Shown here piece by piece: positions 17,665 to 27,129 of a stretch of 64,000 nucleotides of DNA. Source of the DNA: Flavobacteriaceae bacterium CRH (GTDB lineage: Bacteria; Bacteroidota; Bacteroidia; Flavobacteriales; Flavobacteriaceae); assembly GCA_001507425.1 (NCBI GenBank), contig LMAJ01000012.1, forward strand, positions 1 through 64,000, given 5' to 3'. The first letter of the stretch is position 1. The number at the start of each line of letters is the position of its first letter. The notes under the pieces were generated by a model that saw nothing but the letters and a program-made list of their open reading frames with translations, made no database searches and was not told the DNA's origin. Made by a program: the position numbers and the translations under genes.

Positions 17665-19830
17665 ATGACAACCAAATTATTTTTTACAATTAGCTTTTTA
17701 TTTTTAACAACGATCTTTTTTGCTCAAAATACCATTTCGGGAAAAGTAGTTGATGAAAAAGGAAAACCGGTTCCGGGAGCAAATATTTATATCGATGGAA
17801 CTTACGACGGAGCAAATAGTTCTGAAACTGGCGAATTCTCTTTTGAAACTACAGCCACGGGAAATCAATTTTTAGTAGTTAGTTTTTTAATTTATGACAC
17901 TTTTAGAAAAGAAATTGATGTTGCCAATTTTAAAGATCAAACCATAAAACTAAGAGAAAACGTAAATGCTCTTGATGCTGTTGTTATTTCTGCCGGAACA
18001 TTAGAATCTGGGGATAAAGCAAGAGTTTCTGTTTTAAAACCTTTAGATATTGTTACCACAGCAGGTTCTGCAGGAAATATTATTGCCGCTTTGCAAACAT
18101 TGCCGGGAACGCAAACCGTTGGCGAAGACGGACGTTTGTTTGTTCGTGGAGGAGAAGCGAGCGAAACACAAACTTTTGTTGACGGTTTGCGTGTTGCACA
18201 ACCGTACGGTGCATCAACAAACAATTTGCCAACACGAAGCAGGTTTTCTCCATTTTTATTCAGCGGAATCGCGTTTTCTACAGGAGGATATTCTGCAGAA
18301 TATGGCGAAGCTTTATCAAGTGTTTTGTTATTAAATACACAAGATGAACCGGACCAGAATAAAACAGATATTGCGTTAATGACCGTTGGTTTGGGTGTTG
18401 GAAATACGCAAAAATGGAAAAAAAGCTCTTTTAGTATTAATACCAATTATATAAATCTTGCGCCTTATCAGGCTGTAATTCCGCAAAATGTAGATTGGAA
18501 CAATCCGTATCAATCTTTGGGTGGCGAGGCTGTTTACAGATATCATTTTGAAAGAGGGATTTTTAAGTTATACGCTGCTTTCGATTCGGAGAAATTTGAT
18601 TTAAACCAGAAAAACGTAAATTTTGTTGATCCGGTAAGAACAGACTTAAACAATAATAATTTTTATCTAAATGGTTCTTACAAAGGAGATTTTGGAACCG
18701 GCTGGCAGCTTACAACAGGAATTAGTTACGGTTACAGTAAAAACAAAGTTAAATATGATATTAACGATGTTGCTTCTGATGAAAATGCAATGCAGCTGAA
18801 ATTAAAGTTGAGAAAAAACATCTCGAATTATTTTAAATTATCTTTTGGTGGAGATTATTTTATCACCAAATTCAATGAAAATTTTAAAGACAATGTTTCT
18901 ATTGATGTTGCAAACGGTTACGATTCAAATATTGCAGCTTTTTATACCGAAGGCGATATTTTATTCTCGAAAAAGCTGGCTTTAAAAGTAGGAGCAAGAC
19001 TTTCAAACAATAGTTTATTAAACGAAACGAATATTGCGCCAAGAGCTTCAATAGCTTATAAAGTTTCTAAAACAAGTCAGTTTTCTTTTGCTTATGGAGA
19101 TTTTAGTCAAACTCCGGTTGTTGATTATATTAAATATTCAAAATACCATCAATTTGAAAGTGAAAAAGCGCAACATTATATCTTAAACTATCAATTTACA
19201 AGACCTGGTCAAACTTTTAGAGCTGAGGCTTATTATAAAGATTACAGCAATATAGTTCAGTACGACACAAAAGATATTCAATACAATTCGGTTTTTAATA
19301 ATAACGGTTCAGGATATGCTAAAGGTTTGGATTTATTTTGGAGAGACAGCAATTTGTATAAAAACTTAGAATATTGGATTTCATATTCTTATATTGATTC
19401 TGAAAGACAATACAAGAATTTTCCAACCATGGCAACGCCAAGTTTTGTAGCCAATCATAACTTATCAATCGTGACAAAATATTTTATTACCGATTGGAAA
19501 TCGCAAATTGGTTTTACCAACAGTTTCAGTACCGGAAGACCGTATAACGATCCGAATCAATCGCAATTTATGAACGGAAAAACAAAATCTTATAATAGTT
19601 TGAGTTTCAACTGGGCGTATTTATTAACGACACAAAAAATATTATATTTCTCTGTTTCAAATGTTTTAGGAAGTCAAAACGTTTTTGGATATGATTACGC
19701 TAAAATACCAGACGCAAACGGAGTTTATAACAGACAAGCCGTTACGCCAACTGCAGACAGATTCTTTTTCGTTGGTTTCTTCTGGACCATTAGTAAGAAT
19801 AAAAATGATAATCAGTTGAAGAATCTCTAA
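17665..19830 (+). CDS. TonB-dependent outer-membrane receptor with CarboxypepD-like domain
   Basis: 721 residues from the ATG at 17665, which places the signal peptide (MTTKLFFTISFLFLTTIFFA) at the N-terminus; the 17578 start would precede it with 29 polar residues. The order is: carboxypeptidase-regulatory-like beta-sandwich (ISGKVVDEKGKPVPGANIYI), a TonB-box-like ALDAVVISAG, a plug domain (GNIIAALQTLPGTQ, DGRLFVRGGEASETQTFVDG) and a barrel ending in an aromatic-rich strand before a polar tail. It transports an unknown ligand. DUF2141, TPR and LytS-type genes follow on the same strand. Confidence 0.9.
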   Translation: MTTKLFFTISFLFLTTIFFAQNTISGKVVDEKGKPVPGANIYIDGTYDGANSSETGEFSFETTATGNQFLVVSFLIYDTFRKEIDVANFKDQTIKLRENVNALDAVVISAGTLESGDKARVSVLKPLDIVTTAGSAGNIIAALQTLPGTQTVGEDGRLFVRGGEASETQTFVDGLRVAQPYGASTNNLPTRSRFSPFLFSGIAFSTGGYSAEYGEALSSVLLLNTQDEPDQNKTDIALMTVGLGVGNTQKWKKSSFSINTNYINLAPYQAVIPQNVDWNNPYQSLGGEAVYRYHFERGIFKLYAAFDSEKFDLNQKNVNFVDPVRTDLNNNNFYLNGSYKGDFGTGWQLTTGISYGYSKNKVKYDINDVASDENAMQLKLKLRKNISNYFKLSFGGDYFITKFNENFKDNVSIDVANGYDSNIAAFYTEGDILFSKKLALKVGARLSNNSLLNETNIAPRASIAYKVSKTSQFSFAYGDFSQTPVVDYIKYSKYHQFESEKAQHYILNYQFTRPGQTFRAEAYYKDYSNIVQYDTKDIQYNSVFNNNGSGYAKGLDLFWRDSNLYKNLEYWISYSYIDSERQYKNFPTMATPSFVANHNLSIVTKYFITDWKSQIGFTNSFSTGRPYNDPNQSQFMNGKTKSYNSLSFNWAYLLTTQKILYFSVSNVLGSQNVFGYDYAKIPDANGVYNRQAVTPTADRFFFVGFFWTISKNKNDNQLKNL

Positions 19831-20180
19831 GAGGTTCAAAGAGGCAAAGGTTCAGAGCGACAAAGGTTTCTATAGAAGACTAAAAAGAAAAACCTTTGAA
19901 CCTCAAAAAACAAACAATTCAGTAGCAAAAATCAACAACTCAGTATTATTTAGTTTTAAAAGAATAAAAACCAACATACTTTTGAAGTATAAATTAAAAG
20001 GAACAAAAAAGCAAAGTGACAAAGGTTCAAAGTTTTAGGAATATTAATAATAAGAAAATCAAACCTTTGTGACTTTGTAGCTCTTAACCTCTGAACCTTA
20101 AAAAAAAGAATTTTAATCATCAATAAAAAAACTTAGAGACTTAGCACCTCAGAACCTTAGTAACTTAAAAAAAAAGAATC
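19831..20180. repeat. Repeat-rich intergenic stretch
   Basis: About 350 bp without a gene. It holds several diverged copies, in both orientations, of the AGGTTCAAAGAGGCAAAGG and AACCTTTGTGACTTTG type repeat (for example 19830-19870, 19890-19912, 20007-20036 and 20055-20100). These can pair into long hairpins. They probably separate the TonB receptor transcript from the genes downstream. Confidence 0.65.
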
Positions 20181-20588
20181 ATGACAAAAATTATTACAAT
20201 TACGATGTTGTTTATCTGCAGTCTAATGTCTGCCCAAAATGCAAAACTAACTGTTACAGTTTCAGGTTTAAAAAATAGTACAGGAATTGTTAAAGTAGGT
20301 TTGTACAACTCAGAAGGGACATTTCTTCAAACGGTTTACAAAAGTCTTTCTTCTGAAATTAAAAACAATGAAGCAGAAGTAACATTCACCAATCTTCCTG
20401 CAGGAGAATATGCGATTTCTACCTATCATGATGAAAACAATAACGGAAAACTGGATAAAAATATGATGGGAATTCCTTCTGAAGATTATGCGGCTTCAAA
20501 CAATGCAAAAGGTTTTATGGGGCCTCCTGCCTATAAAGATGCTAAATTTGTTATTGATAAAGATTCAAAAATTGAAATTAAATTATAA
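20181..20588 (+). CDS. DUF2141 domain secreted protein
   Basis: 135 residues with a short signal peptide (ITITMLFICSLMSAQ). A DUF2141 domain follows: KLTVTVSGLKNSTGIVKVGL, then PAGEYAISTYHDENNNGKLD with an EF-hand-like Asp/Asn loop, then MGIPSEDYAASNNAKGFMGP. The family is periplasmic or surface-exposed and of unknown function, often beside TonB receptors. It precedes the TPR-like gene by 33 bp and is probably cotranscribed with it. Confidence 0.88.
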   Translation: MTKIITITMLFICSLMSAQNAKLTVTVSGLKNSTGIVKVGLYNSEGTFLQTVYKSLSSEIKNNEAEVTFTNLPAGEYAISTYHDENNNGKLDKNMMGIPSEDYAASNNAKGFMGPPAYKDAKFVIDKDSKIEIKL

Positions 20589-20621
20589 ATAGAAACTTAA
20601 AAAACTAAATCAACTTATAAA

Positions 20622-21242
20622 ATGAAAAAAATCATCACTTTGGCTGTATTATTTGTAACAGTAATAAGCTCTGCACAAACACAATTTGAACAAGGAATGG
20701 GAAAAGCTTTCGGACTTTGGAAAGAAGGAAAAAATACGGAAGCTTCGGCAATGTTTGAAAGAATTGCAGCAGCAGAAAAAACGAGTTATTTACCCAACTA
20801 TTATGTGGCGCTGGTAAACACGACATCGGCTTTTAAAGAAAAAGATAAAACTAAAATCGATTTGTTATTGACAAAAGCACAAGATGCATTGGATGTTGAA
20901 TTGATAAAAGATCAAAATAATGCCGAATTATATGCTATGCAAGCCTTGATTTATACGGCTTATGTAGTTGCTGATCCTATGACAAATGCAATGAAATATT
21001 CTTCTAAAATAATGGAAGCTTACGCCAAAGGAAAAGCAATAGACCCAAATAACCCAAGAATTGTTTTTGGTGAAGCTGATTATCAATTAGGAGGCGCAAA
21101 ATGGACAGGAGTTGATACAAAACCTTTGTGCGCGCAGGTGAATAAAGCTATTGAACTTTTTGGTACTTTTAAACCGGAAACTCCTTTTTCTCCAAAATGG
21201 GGATTAGACAGAGCTTTGGAAACTCAAAAAACTTGTAAATAA
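20622..21242 (+). CDS. Secreted TPR-like hypothetical protein
   Basis: 206 residues with signal peptide MKKIITLAVLFVTVISSAQ and helical repeats resembling tetratricopeptides (GKAFGLWKEGKNTEASAMFE, YVALVNTTSAFKEKDKTKID, AELYAMQALIYTAYV). A single Cys pair lies near the end (LCAQVNK, TQKTCK). It is probably periplasmic. The start of the kinase gene lies 19 bp downstream, which suggests a shared transcript and a sensory or maintenance role for this operon. Confidence 0.75.
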   Translation: MKKIITLAVLFVTVISSAQTQFEQGMGKAFGLWKEGKNTEASAMFERIAAAEKTSYLPNYYVALVNTTSAFKEKDKTKIDLLLTKAQDALDVELIKDQNNAELYAMQALIYTAYVVADPMTNAMKYSSKIMEAYAKGKAIDPNNPRIVFGEADYQLGGAKWTGVDTKPLCAQVNKAIELFGTFKPETPFSPKWGLDRALETQKTCK

Positions 21243-21261
21243 TTAATTAAAAAATAAAGTA

Positions 21262-22602
21262 ATGACTTTAAAACCAAATCTATTTAAAGCGCTTTTAATT
21301 GGCGGAATAGTTTTTTTATTCTCCTTTTTGATTCGTTTTGCTTCATTTGGAACTGCAATTTTGACAAGAAACTTGTACGTCTATTTTTTGTATTGCATGC
21401 TGTACAGTGTGGTTTTATATGTTGTTAATGCATCTCTATTTGTGTTTTTAGACAAGGTTTTTAAAGGAGAAAACAGATTTTCCGGCAAAAGAATTTTTAT
21501 CGGGTTTGTAAGTTCATTTTTCATTTCGCTCTTTATCATTTTTGTCCTGCGAATTTTTACGCAGGTTGTCATAGAAAGGCGCCCAATTTTGAGTTTTCTG
21601 GCAAATGAAGATCCTGCAAATTATATAGAATCTTCGGTTATTACTTTTATTATTTTACTGATATTTCATGCGCTTCATTTCTATAAATTATATCAGGAAA
21701 ATAAAGTTATACAACAAAAGATTATTGCGGGAACGGCAAATGCCAAATTCGAAAGTTTAAAAAATCAAATCGATCCGCATTTTCTTTTTAACAGCTTAAA
21801 TGTTCTTAGCTCATTAATTGAGGAAAATCCGGATAATGCACAGCGTTTTACGACTTCTTTGTCTAAAATTTACAGATACGTTCTGGAACAAAAAGATAAA
21901 GAATTGGTTTCTGTAGAGGATGAATTGTCGTTTGCAAAAACCTATATGAATTTGCTAAAGATGCGTTTTGAAAATAGTTTGTTTTACGAATTACCAAAAG
22001 AAAACATTAATCCGGAAGCCAAAGTAGTACCTCTTTCATTACAGCTTTTACTCGAAAATACAGTAAAACACAATATTGTAAGTGAACAAAAACCACTTCA
22101 TATTCGAATTTTTGTTGAGAACGATTATCTGGCAATTCAAAATGATCTTCAGAAAAAAGAAGTTTTGCAAGACAGGCAAGGAGTTGGTTTGCAGAATATT
22201 GTAAGTCGATATGGAATTATAACCAACAGAAAGGTACTGATTGAGCAAGACGTGAAGAATTTTACGGTAAAGATTCCAATTTTAACGAAACAAATAACCG
22301 TTATGGAAACAAGTGCAGATTTTAACGATGAAGCCAAAGCTTATTACAGAGCCAAAAAAAGAGTGGAAGAATTAAAAGGTTTTTACGGAAATATAATTTC
22401 ATACTGTTGTGTAATCCCTTTTTTGGTTTTTATTAATTTAAAATATTCTCCCGGATTTCAATGGTTTTGGTTTTCGGCTTTAGGTTGGGGATTTGGAGTA
22501 GCGATGCATGCTTTTAAAGTCTTTGGTTACAGCACTGACTGGGAAGAAAGAAAAATCAGGGAAATTCTGGAAAAAGAAAACAATACAAAAAACTGGAAAT
22601 AG
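21262..22602 (+). CDS. LytS-type sensor histidine kinase with C-terminal 2TM domain
   Basis: 446 residues. Four hydrophobic helices lie in residues 10-140, followed by the His_kinase (LytS-like) motif FESLKNQIDPHFLFNSLNVL with phospho-acceptor His173. A short HATPase region follows, with LLLENTVKHN (N-box) and GVGLQNIVSRYGI. Uniquely appended at the C-terminus (about 345-446) is a 2TM domain (AKKRVEELKGFYGNIISYCC, WEERKIREILEKE). The same module occurs alone in the next three genes. The paired regulator is the LytTR protein at 23666. Confidence 0.9.
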   Translation: MTLKPNLFKALLIGGIVFLFSFLIRFASFGTAILTRNLYVYFLYCMLYSVVLYVVNASLFVFLDKVFKGENRFSGKRIFIGFVSSFFISLFIIFVLRIFTQVVIERRPILSFLANEDPANYIESSVITFIILLIFHALHFYKLYQENKVIQQKIIAGTANAKFESLKNQIDPHFLFNSLNVLSSLIEENPDNAQRFTTSLSKIYRYVLEQKDKELVSVEDELSFAKTYMNLLKMRFENSLFYELPKENINPEAKVVPLSLQLLLENTVKHNIVSEQKPLHIRIFVENDYLAIQNDLQKKEVLQDRQGVGLQNIVSRYGIITNRKVLIEQDVKNFTVKIPILTKQITVMETSADFNDEAKAYYRAKKRVEELKGFYGNIISYCCVIPFLVFINLKYSPGFQWFWFSALGWGFGVAMHAFKVFGYSTDWEERKIREILEKENNTKNWK

Positions 22603-22604
22603 CG

Positions 22605-22934
22605 ATGGAAACAAATTTCAATAAAGATCAGGAAGAAATAGAGTTGAAACAAATAGCTTGTAAAAAAGTCGATAAACTTAAATATTTTTACATACATCTT
22701 TTTGTTTTTGTTATTGTATTTGTGCTTTTCATTTTGAAAGAATACACTAATTTGCCGTTTAACTTTTTTCCAATTATGTATTTAAACTGGGTTGTCATGA
22801 TTCTCTGGTCGACCGTGTTTTTAGGTTCTGCCATTGATTTATTTACTTCAATTAAAATTTTTGGAGAAGAATGGGAAGAACGAAAAGTAAAAAGTATTTT
22901 AGACAAAAGAAATAAGAAACAAAAATGGGAGTAA
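22605..22934 (+). CDS. 2TM domain membrane protein (1)
   Basis: 109 residues with two transmembrane helices (FYIHLFVFVIVFVLFIL and FFPIMYLNWVVMILWSTVFL) and the 2TM-domain signature: an N-terminal KKVDKLKYFYIH and a C-terminal WEERKVKSILD. It lacks the GFYGN form seen in the neighbours, so it is the most diverged copy. It follows the kinase stop by 2 bp, in the arrangement TAG-CG-ATG, so it is tightly coupled. Confidence 0.85.
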   Translation: METNFNKDQEEIELKQIACKKVDKLKYFYIHLFVFVIVFVLFILKEYTNLPFNFFPIMYLNWVVMILWSTVFLGSAIDLFTSIKIFGEEWEERKVKSILDKRNKKQKWE

Positions 22935-22936
22935 TC

Positions 22937-23242
22937 ATGGAAATGAATTTTAGCGAAGAGGATAAATATTTTTTAGCAAAAAAGAAAGTAGAAAGTATTA
23001 AAGGATTTTATGGAAATCTTGTTTCCTTCATATTAATAAATGCAATTTTAATCTTTATCAATTTATATACATCACCGCAATATTTATGGTTTTTCTGGCC
23101 TTTGTTGTGGTGGGGAATTGGAGTTGTTTTTCATGGATTAAAAGTTTTTGATGTACTTCCGGTTTTAGGAAAAGACTGGGAAGAAAGAAAAATTAAAGAA
23201 TACATGGAAAAAGAAAAAGAAAATAAAAACAAGTGGAAATAA
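22937..23242 (+). CDS. 2TM domain membrane protein (2)
   Basis: 101 residues from the ATG at 22937 (MEMNFSEEDKYFLAKKKVES), 2 bp after the preceding stop, matching the spacing of the gene before. The longer frame from 22925 would overlap that gene. It has the signature SIKGFYGNLVSFILIN, a second helix around YLWFFWPLLWWGIGVVFHGL, and the tail DWEERKIKEYMEK. It is very close to the C-terminal domain of the kinase. Confidence 0.85.
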   Translation: MEMNFSEEDKYFLAKKKVESIKGFYGNLVSFILINAILIFINLYTSPQYLWFFWPLLWWGIGVVFHGLKVFDVLPVLGKDWEERKIKEYMEKEKENKNKWK

Positions 23243-23259
23243 TTAAAGCATAATATTTT

Positions 23260-23628
23260 ATGGGACGTTTTAGAAGACGCATGTTTGAAGAATATGCACA
23301 CGAATTTAGTACAGATGAAAGCTATAATGCAGCCTACAAAAAAGTAAAACGATTAAAAGGATTTTACTCGCATTTAAGAGTTTATATCATTGTAAATGTG
23401 ATTATTATTGTAGCAAGTTTAAACAGGCATATTTTTACCGGCGGAATTCAGGAAAGCGGATTACTGGATTGGGAAACTTATTCGACTGCATTCTTTTGGG
23501 GAATAGGTTTACTGGCTCACGGATTATCTGTTTATGGTCGCGATCTTTTTTTTAGTGACGATTGGGAGCAAAAGAAAATCCAAAAATATATGGAGAAAGA
23601 AGCAGCCAATACAAATAAATGGGAGTAA
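23260..23628 (+). CDS. 2TM domain membrane protein (3)
   Basis: 122 residues with an Arg-rich start (MGRFRRRMFEEYAHEFST). It then has the 2TM signature VKRLKGFYSHLRVYIIVNVI, helix two AFFWGIGLLAHGLSVYGRD and the tail DWEQKKIQKYMEKEA. It is the third stand-alone copy. The operon ends with the response regulator 37 bp downstream. Confidence 0.85.
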   Translation: MGRFRRRMFEEYAHEFSTDESYNAAYKKVKRLKGFYSHLRVYIIVNVIIIVASLNRHIFTGGIQESGLLDWETYSTAFFWGIGLLAHGLSVYGRDLFFSDDWEQKKIQKYMEKEAANTNKWE

Positions 23629-23665
23629 CTTTGAATTACTATTTTTCAATTTTTGCATTATATAA

Positions 23666-24433
23666 ATGATCACATTAATAATAGAAGACGAAAAACCAGC
23701 TGCAAGATTGCTGCAAAGAAAGCTTGAAAAATTAGATGTTGCCGTAGAAACGATGCTTCATTCGGTTGAAGAATCACTTCATTGGTTTACAAATAATCAA
23801 CATCCCGATTTAATTTTTTTAGATATTCAATTGTCAGATGGTTTGTCGTTTGAAATTTTTGAAAAAATAGACATTAAAAGCGCTATTATTTTTACTACGG
23901 CTTATGATGAATATGCATTAAAAGCATTTAAACTCAATAGTATAGATTATCTTTTAAAACCTATCGATGAAGATGATCTTGAAGCGGCAGTTTCAAAATA
24001 TAAATCACGGGTTTCAAAACCTGTAGCTGAAACATCAAACATACAGCTCGATTTTGAACAAATACGCCAGATGCTTTCAAATCCTTTTGAGAAGACATAT
24101 AAAAAGCGTTTTACGGTTAAAATTGGCCAACATTTAAAAGTGATTACAACAGATGAAATCGAATGTTTTTTTAGCGAAAATAAAGGAACTTACATTCATA
24201 CATTCGATAATCGTAATTATTTAATCGATTCGACTTTAGAAATTCTGGAACAGGAATTAGATATGAAGAATTTCTTCCGCGTAAGCAGAAAATTTATTGT
24301 TCCGCTTCAGGCGATAAAAGAAATTCAGGTTTATACCAATTCCCGCCTAAAAGTAATTTTACCAACTTATAAAGAAGATGAGGTAATTATAAGCCGCGAA
24401 AAAGTAGGGGATTTCAAGAATTGGCTGGGATAG
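23666..24433 (+). CDS. LytTR family response regulator
   Basis: 255 residues. The receiver domain keeps Glu7-Asp8 (LIIEDE), phospho-acceptor Asp53 (LIFLDIQLSDG), Thr (FTTAYDEYAL) and Lys (DYLLKPID). A LytTR DNA-binding domain follows (about 145-255; RFTVKIGQHLKVITTDEIEC, FFRVSRKFIVPLQAIKEI). With the LytS-type kinase upstream it forms a two-component system. The DNA target sites are not identified here, but the operon itself is a likely target. Confidence 0.93.
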   Translation: MITLIIEDEKPAARLLQRKLEKLDVAVETMLHSVEESLHWFTNNQHPDLIFLDIQLSDGLSFEIFEKIDIKSAIIFTTAYDEYALKAFKLNSIDYLLKPIDEDDLEAAVSKYKSRVSKPVAETSNIQLDFEQIRQMLSNPFEKTYKKRFTVKIGQHLKVITTDEIECFFSENKGTYIHTFDNRNYLIDSTLEILEQELDMKNFFRVSRKFIVPLQAIKEIQVYTNSRLKVILPTYKEDEVIISREKVGDFKNWLG

Positions 24434-24571
24434 AACTGGATTAAAATCCAGCTTTACAATATAAACCATTCCTACGGAATTCAATCTAAAATTAAAGAGC
24501 CATCGGCTCGATTTATTTAGTAGGGCCGGATTTTAATCCGGTTTAACGAATAGAATTTAACATAGATAAAT
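24434..24571. repeat. Small hairpin repeats downstream of the LytTR gene
   Basis: Short palindromes CTGGATTAAAATCCAG (24436-24451), GAGCCATCGGCTC (about 24500) and CCGGATTTTAATCCGG (about 24526-24541) look like dispersed repeats. They precede the terminator. Confidence 0.55.
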
Positions 24572-24602
24572 AAAAAAAATCCTTCATAGAAGGATTTTTT
24601 TT
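24572..24602. terminator. Intrinsic terminator between converging genes
   Basis: The hairpin AAAAAAATCCTTC/GAAGGATTTTTTT has a 4-base loop and T-tracts on both strands. It lies between the plus-strand LytTR operon and the minus-strand heme A synthase gene, so it can serve both. Confidence 0.85.
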
Positions 24603-24659
24603 ATGGTTTAAACATATCATATTGAACCGGATTTTTTAATCCGTTTTAAGAATATTTTT

Positions 24660-25685
24660 TTATTTAGTCAAACGATGCAACGTAAATGTCATAGCGCTTA
24701 AAAGGAAAAAAGCCATAATTTGGTGAATTAGTCCTAATGCCAACGGAACGCTGTATAATAACGTAAATACGCCAAGTAAAAATTGAATGAAAACAAAAAC
24801 TACTAAAGTTTTGATTCCGTTATTTTGCGTTCTTGAAAGTGAAAATTTAGTGCTTTTATAATATAAAAACAAAATAAAAGCCACAACAACATAAGCAAAA
24901 GTTCGGTGTACAAACTGAACACCACTTTTACCTTCAATTAAGTTTTTCACCAAAGTCGATTGTTCAATAAAAACCGAATCGTGAATAAATTGACCGTCGC
25001 TCATTAAAGGCCAGTGATTGTGAATTAATCCGGCATTTAATCCGGCTACAAATCCACCATAAATAATCTGAATTAATAAAGCAACAAGCGCAAATCGTGC
25101 AATATTTCGAAGCGGAATTACTTTAGTAATTGTTCTTTCCGGATAAATCAAATCCAGCGCCACCCATAAAGTATAAGCAAAAGTTATAAAAGCGAAAGTA
25201 AGGTGTAACGAAAGTCTAAAGTGGCTTACATCCGGATTATCAATTAGTCCGCTGCGAACCATAAACCATCCTAAAAATCCCTGAAAACCACCCATCGCCA
25301 AAAGAACAATACATTTTTTGATTGTTTCGCGATCCAGTTTTTTTCTAACTAAGAAATAAACAAAAGGCACGAAGAAAACCAGTCCAATAATTCTTCCGAT
25401 AAAACGGTGGAACCATTCCCAGAAATAAATAAACTTATAATCGGCTAATTGAAAATCATTATGAATGTTGATTTTCTGATATTCAGGAAATTTCTTGTAT
25501 TGTTCGAAAGCTTCATTCCATTTGGCATCCGTCAAAGGTGGAAAAGTATCGGTTACCAAATGCCAATCCGTCATTGATAAACCTGAATTTGTCAAACGGG
25601 TAATTCCGCCAACAACTACCATTAAAAATAATAAAACACAACCCGATAGTAACCAAATGATTACTGATTTATTCTCTTTTTTCAT
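24660..25685 (-). CDS. ctaA: Heme A synthase (COX15/CtaA)
   Basis: 341 residues, eight transmembrane helices expected for the COX15/CtaA family. Heme-ligand histidines are visible in WFHRFIGRI, FRLSLHLTFA, FVHRTFAYVV and ALGLIHQIMAF. It converts heme O to heme A for a terminal cytochrome oxidase. The N-terminal GGITRLTNSGLSMTDWH is a family hallmark. It lies 17 bp after the nucleotidyltransferase gene on the same strand and may share its transcript. The GxxExxY gene is also in this run. Confidence 0.93.
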   Translation of the reverse strand: MKKENKSVIIWLLSGCVLLFLMVVVGGITRLTNSGLSMTDWHLVTDTFPPLTDAKWNEAFEQYKKFPEYQKINIHNDFQLADYKFIYFWEWFHRFIGRIIGLVFFVPFVYFLVRKKLDRETIKKCIVLLAMGGFQGFLGWFMVRSGLIDNPDVSHFRLSLHLTFAFITFAYTLWVALDLIYPERTITKVIPLRNIARFALVALLIQIIYGGFVAGLNAGLIHNHWPLMSDGQFIHDSVFIEQSTLVKNLIEGKSGVQFVHRTFAYVVVAFILFLYYKSTKFSLSRTQNNGIKTLVVFVFIQFLLGVFTLLYSVPLALGLIHQIMAFFLLSAMTFTLHRLTK

Positions 25686-25701
25686 TATAAATGCGTATTT
25701 C

Positions 25702-27129
25702 TTATACTTTTTTTAAGCCTAATTTTTCTGCTCTTTTAATCACAAAATCATAAGCAGCCTGATATTCATTCGGAATATCACCTTCTAAAATAGCTTCTTT
25801 CACCGCTTCTTTCAAAACTCCAATTTCACGCGAAGGTTTCAAATCGAACATTTCCATAATTTCTTCGCCTGAAATTGGCGGTTGAAAATTGCGAACATGA
25901 TCGCGTTCTTCAACTTCAACAATTTTCTTGCGGACAATTTCGAAGTTTTTATGATATTTTTTAAATTTCGACGGATTTTTGGTTGTAATATCAGCTTCGC
26001 ACAACGTCATTAAATTTTCGACATCTTCGCCGGCATCAAAAACCAAACGACGAACGGCACTGTCTGTTACGATATCCTCGGCCAGGACAATAGGGCGAGA
26101 ACTCATAATAACCATTTTTTGCACAAACTTCATTTTGTGGTTTAAAGGCATATGCAAGCGTTCGAATATTTTCTTAGCCATTTTTCCGCCAAGAAATTCA
26201 TGTCCGTGAAAAGTCCAGCCTTGTTTTTTATTGAAACGTTTTGTTGGCGCTTTTCCAATATCATGCAATAGAGCCGACCAACGCAACCAGACATCATCTG
26301 TATTAGGGCAAATATTATCTACAACTTCAAGTGTATGATAAAAATTGTTTTTATGCGTGTGACCTTCAATTTCTTCCACCTGATTTAAAGCAGTTAATTC
26401 AGGTAAAATAATATCTAAAAGCCCGGTTTGATATAAAAGTAAAAACCCGACAGAAGGTTTATCGGTCGAAAGAATTTTGTTCAATTCATCAACAATACGT
26501 TCGCCTGAAATAATGTTGATTCTCTCCGCATTTTTGGTAATCGCATCAAGAGAATTTTTCTCGATTTCAAAACTTAGCTGATTTGCAAAGCGAATGGCAC
26601 GAAGCATTCGCAAAGGATCATCAGAATAGGTAATGTCAGGATTTAATGGTGTTTTGATTATTTTATTTTCTAAATCTGCCAAACCATTAAAAGGATCAGA
26701 AAGATCTCCAAAAGTTTTTTCGTTCAACGATAAAGCCAAAGCATTGATAGTGAAATCACGACGATTTTGATCATCTTCCAGCGTTCCGTTTTCAACAATT
26801 GGATTTCGGCTGTCAAAATTATAAGATTCTTTTCTTGCGCCAACAAATTCAATATCAGTGCCGTCATAGTGAAGCATTGCTGTTCCGTAAGTTTTAAAAA
26901 CCTGTACTTTTGGATTTTTTGGAAGTAATGCAGATACTTTAAGCGCTAATTCAATACCGCTGCCAACAGCAACAACATCAATGTCTTTTTTAGAACCTCT
27001 GTTTAAAAGCAAATCCCTGACAAAACCTCCAATTACATAACTGTCGATGTTTAATTCCTGAGATGCTTTCGAAATAACTCCGAAGATTTTATTTTGTAAA
27101 GCTGTTTTATAGTTTGTTTGTATAGCCAC
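25702..27129 (-). CDS. CCA-adding-type tRNA nucleotidyltransferase with HD domain
   Basis: 475 residues. Class II nucleotidyltransferase motifs are GGFVRDLLL and KDIDVVAVG (catalytic Asp pair), then [21 protein letters not shown] and [11 protein letters not shown]-terminal HD domain ([13 protein letters not shown]) with the GHE motif and [11 protein letters not shown] follows. It adds or repairs tRNA 3' CCA. The start codon is GTG at 27129, and that GTG lies inside a dispersed repeat (GTGAATTCGTGGC), with no ATG available upstream in frame. It lies 14 bp from the stop of the GxxExxY gene. Confidence 0.9.
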   Translation of the reverse strand: MAIQTNYKTALQNKIFGVISKASQELNIDSYVIGGFVRDLLLNRGSKKDIDVVAVGSGIELALKVSALLPKNPKVQVFKTYGTAMLHYDGTDIEFVGARKESYNFDSRNPIVENGTLEDDQNRRDFTINALALSLNEKTFGDLSDPFNGLADLENKIIKTPLNPDITYSDDPLRMLRAIRFANQLSFEIEKNSLDAITKNAERINIISGERIVDELNKILSTDKPSVGFLLLYQTGLLDIILPELTALNQVEEIEGHTHKNNFYHTLEVVDNICPNTDDVWLRWSALLHDIGKAPTKRFNKKQGWTFHGHEFLGGKMAKKIFERLHMPLNHKMKFVQKMVIMSSRPIVLAEDIVTDSAVRRLVFDAGEDVENLMTLCEADITTKNPSKFKKYHKNFEIVRKKIVEVEERDHVRNFQPPISGEEIMEMFDLKPSREIGVLKEAVKEAILEGDIPNEYQAAYDFVIKRAEKLGLKKV

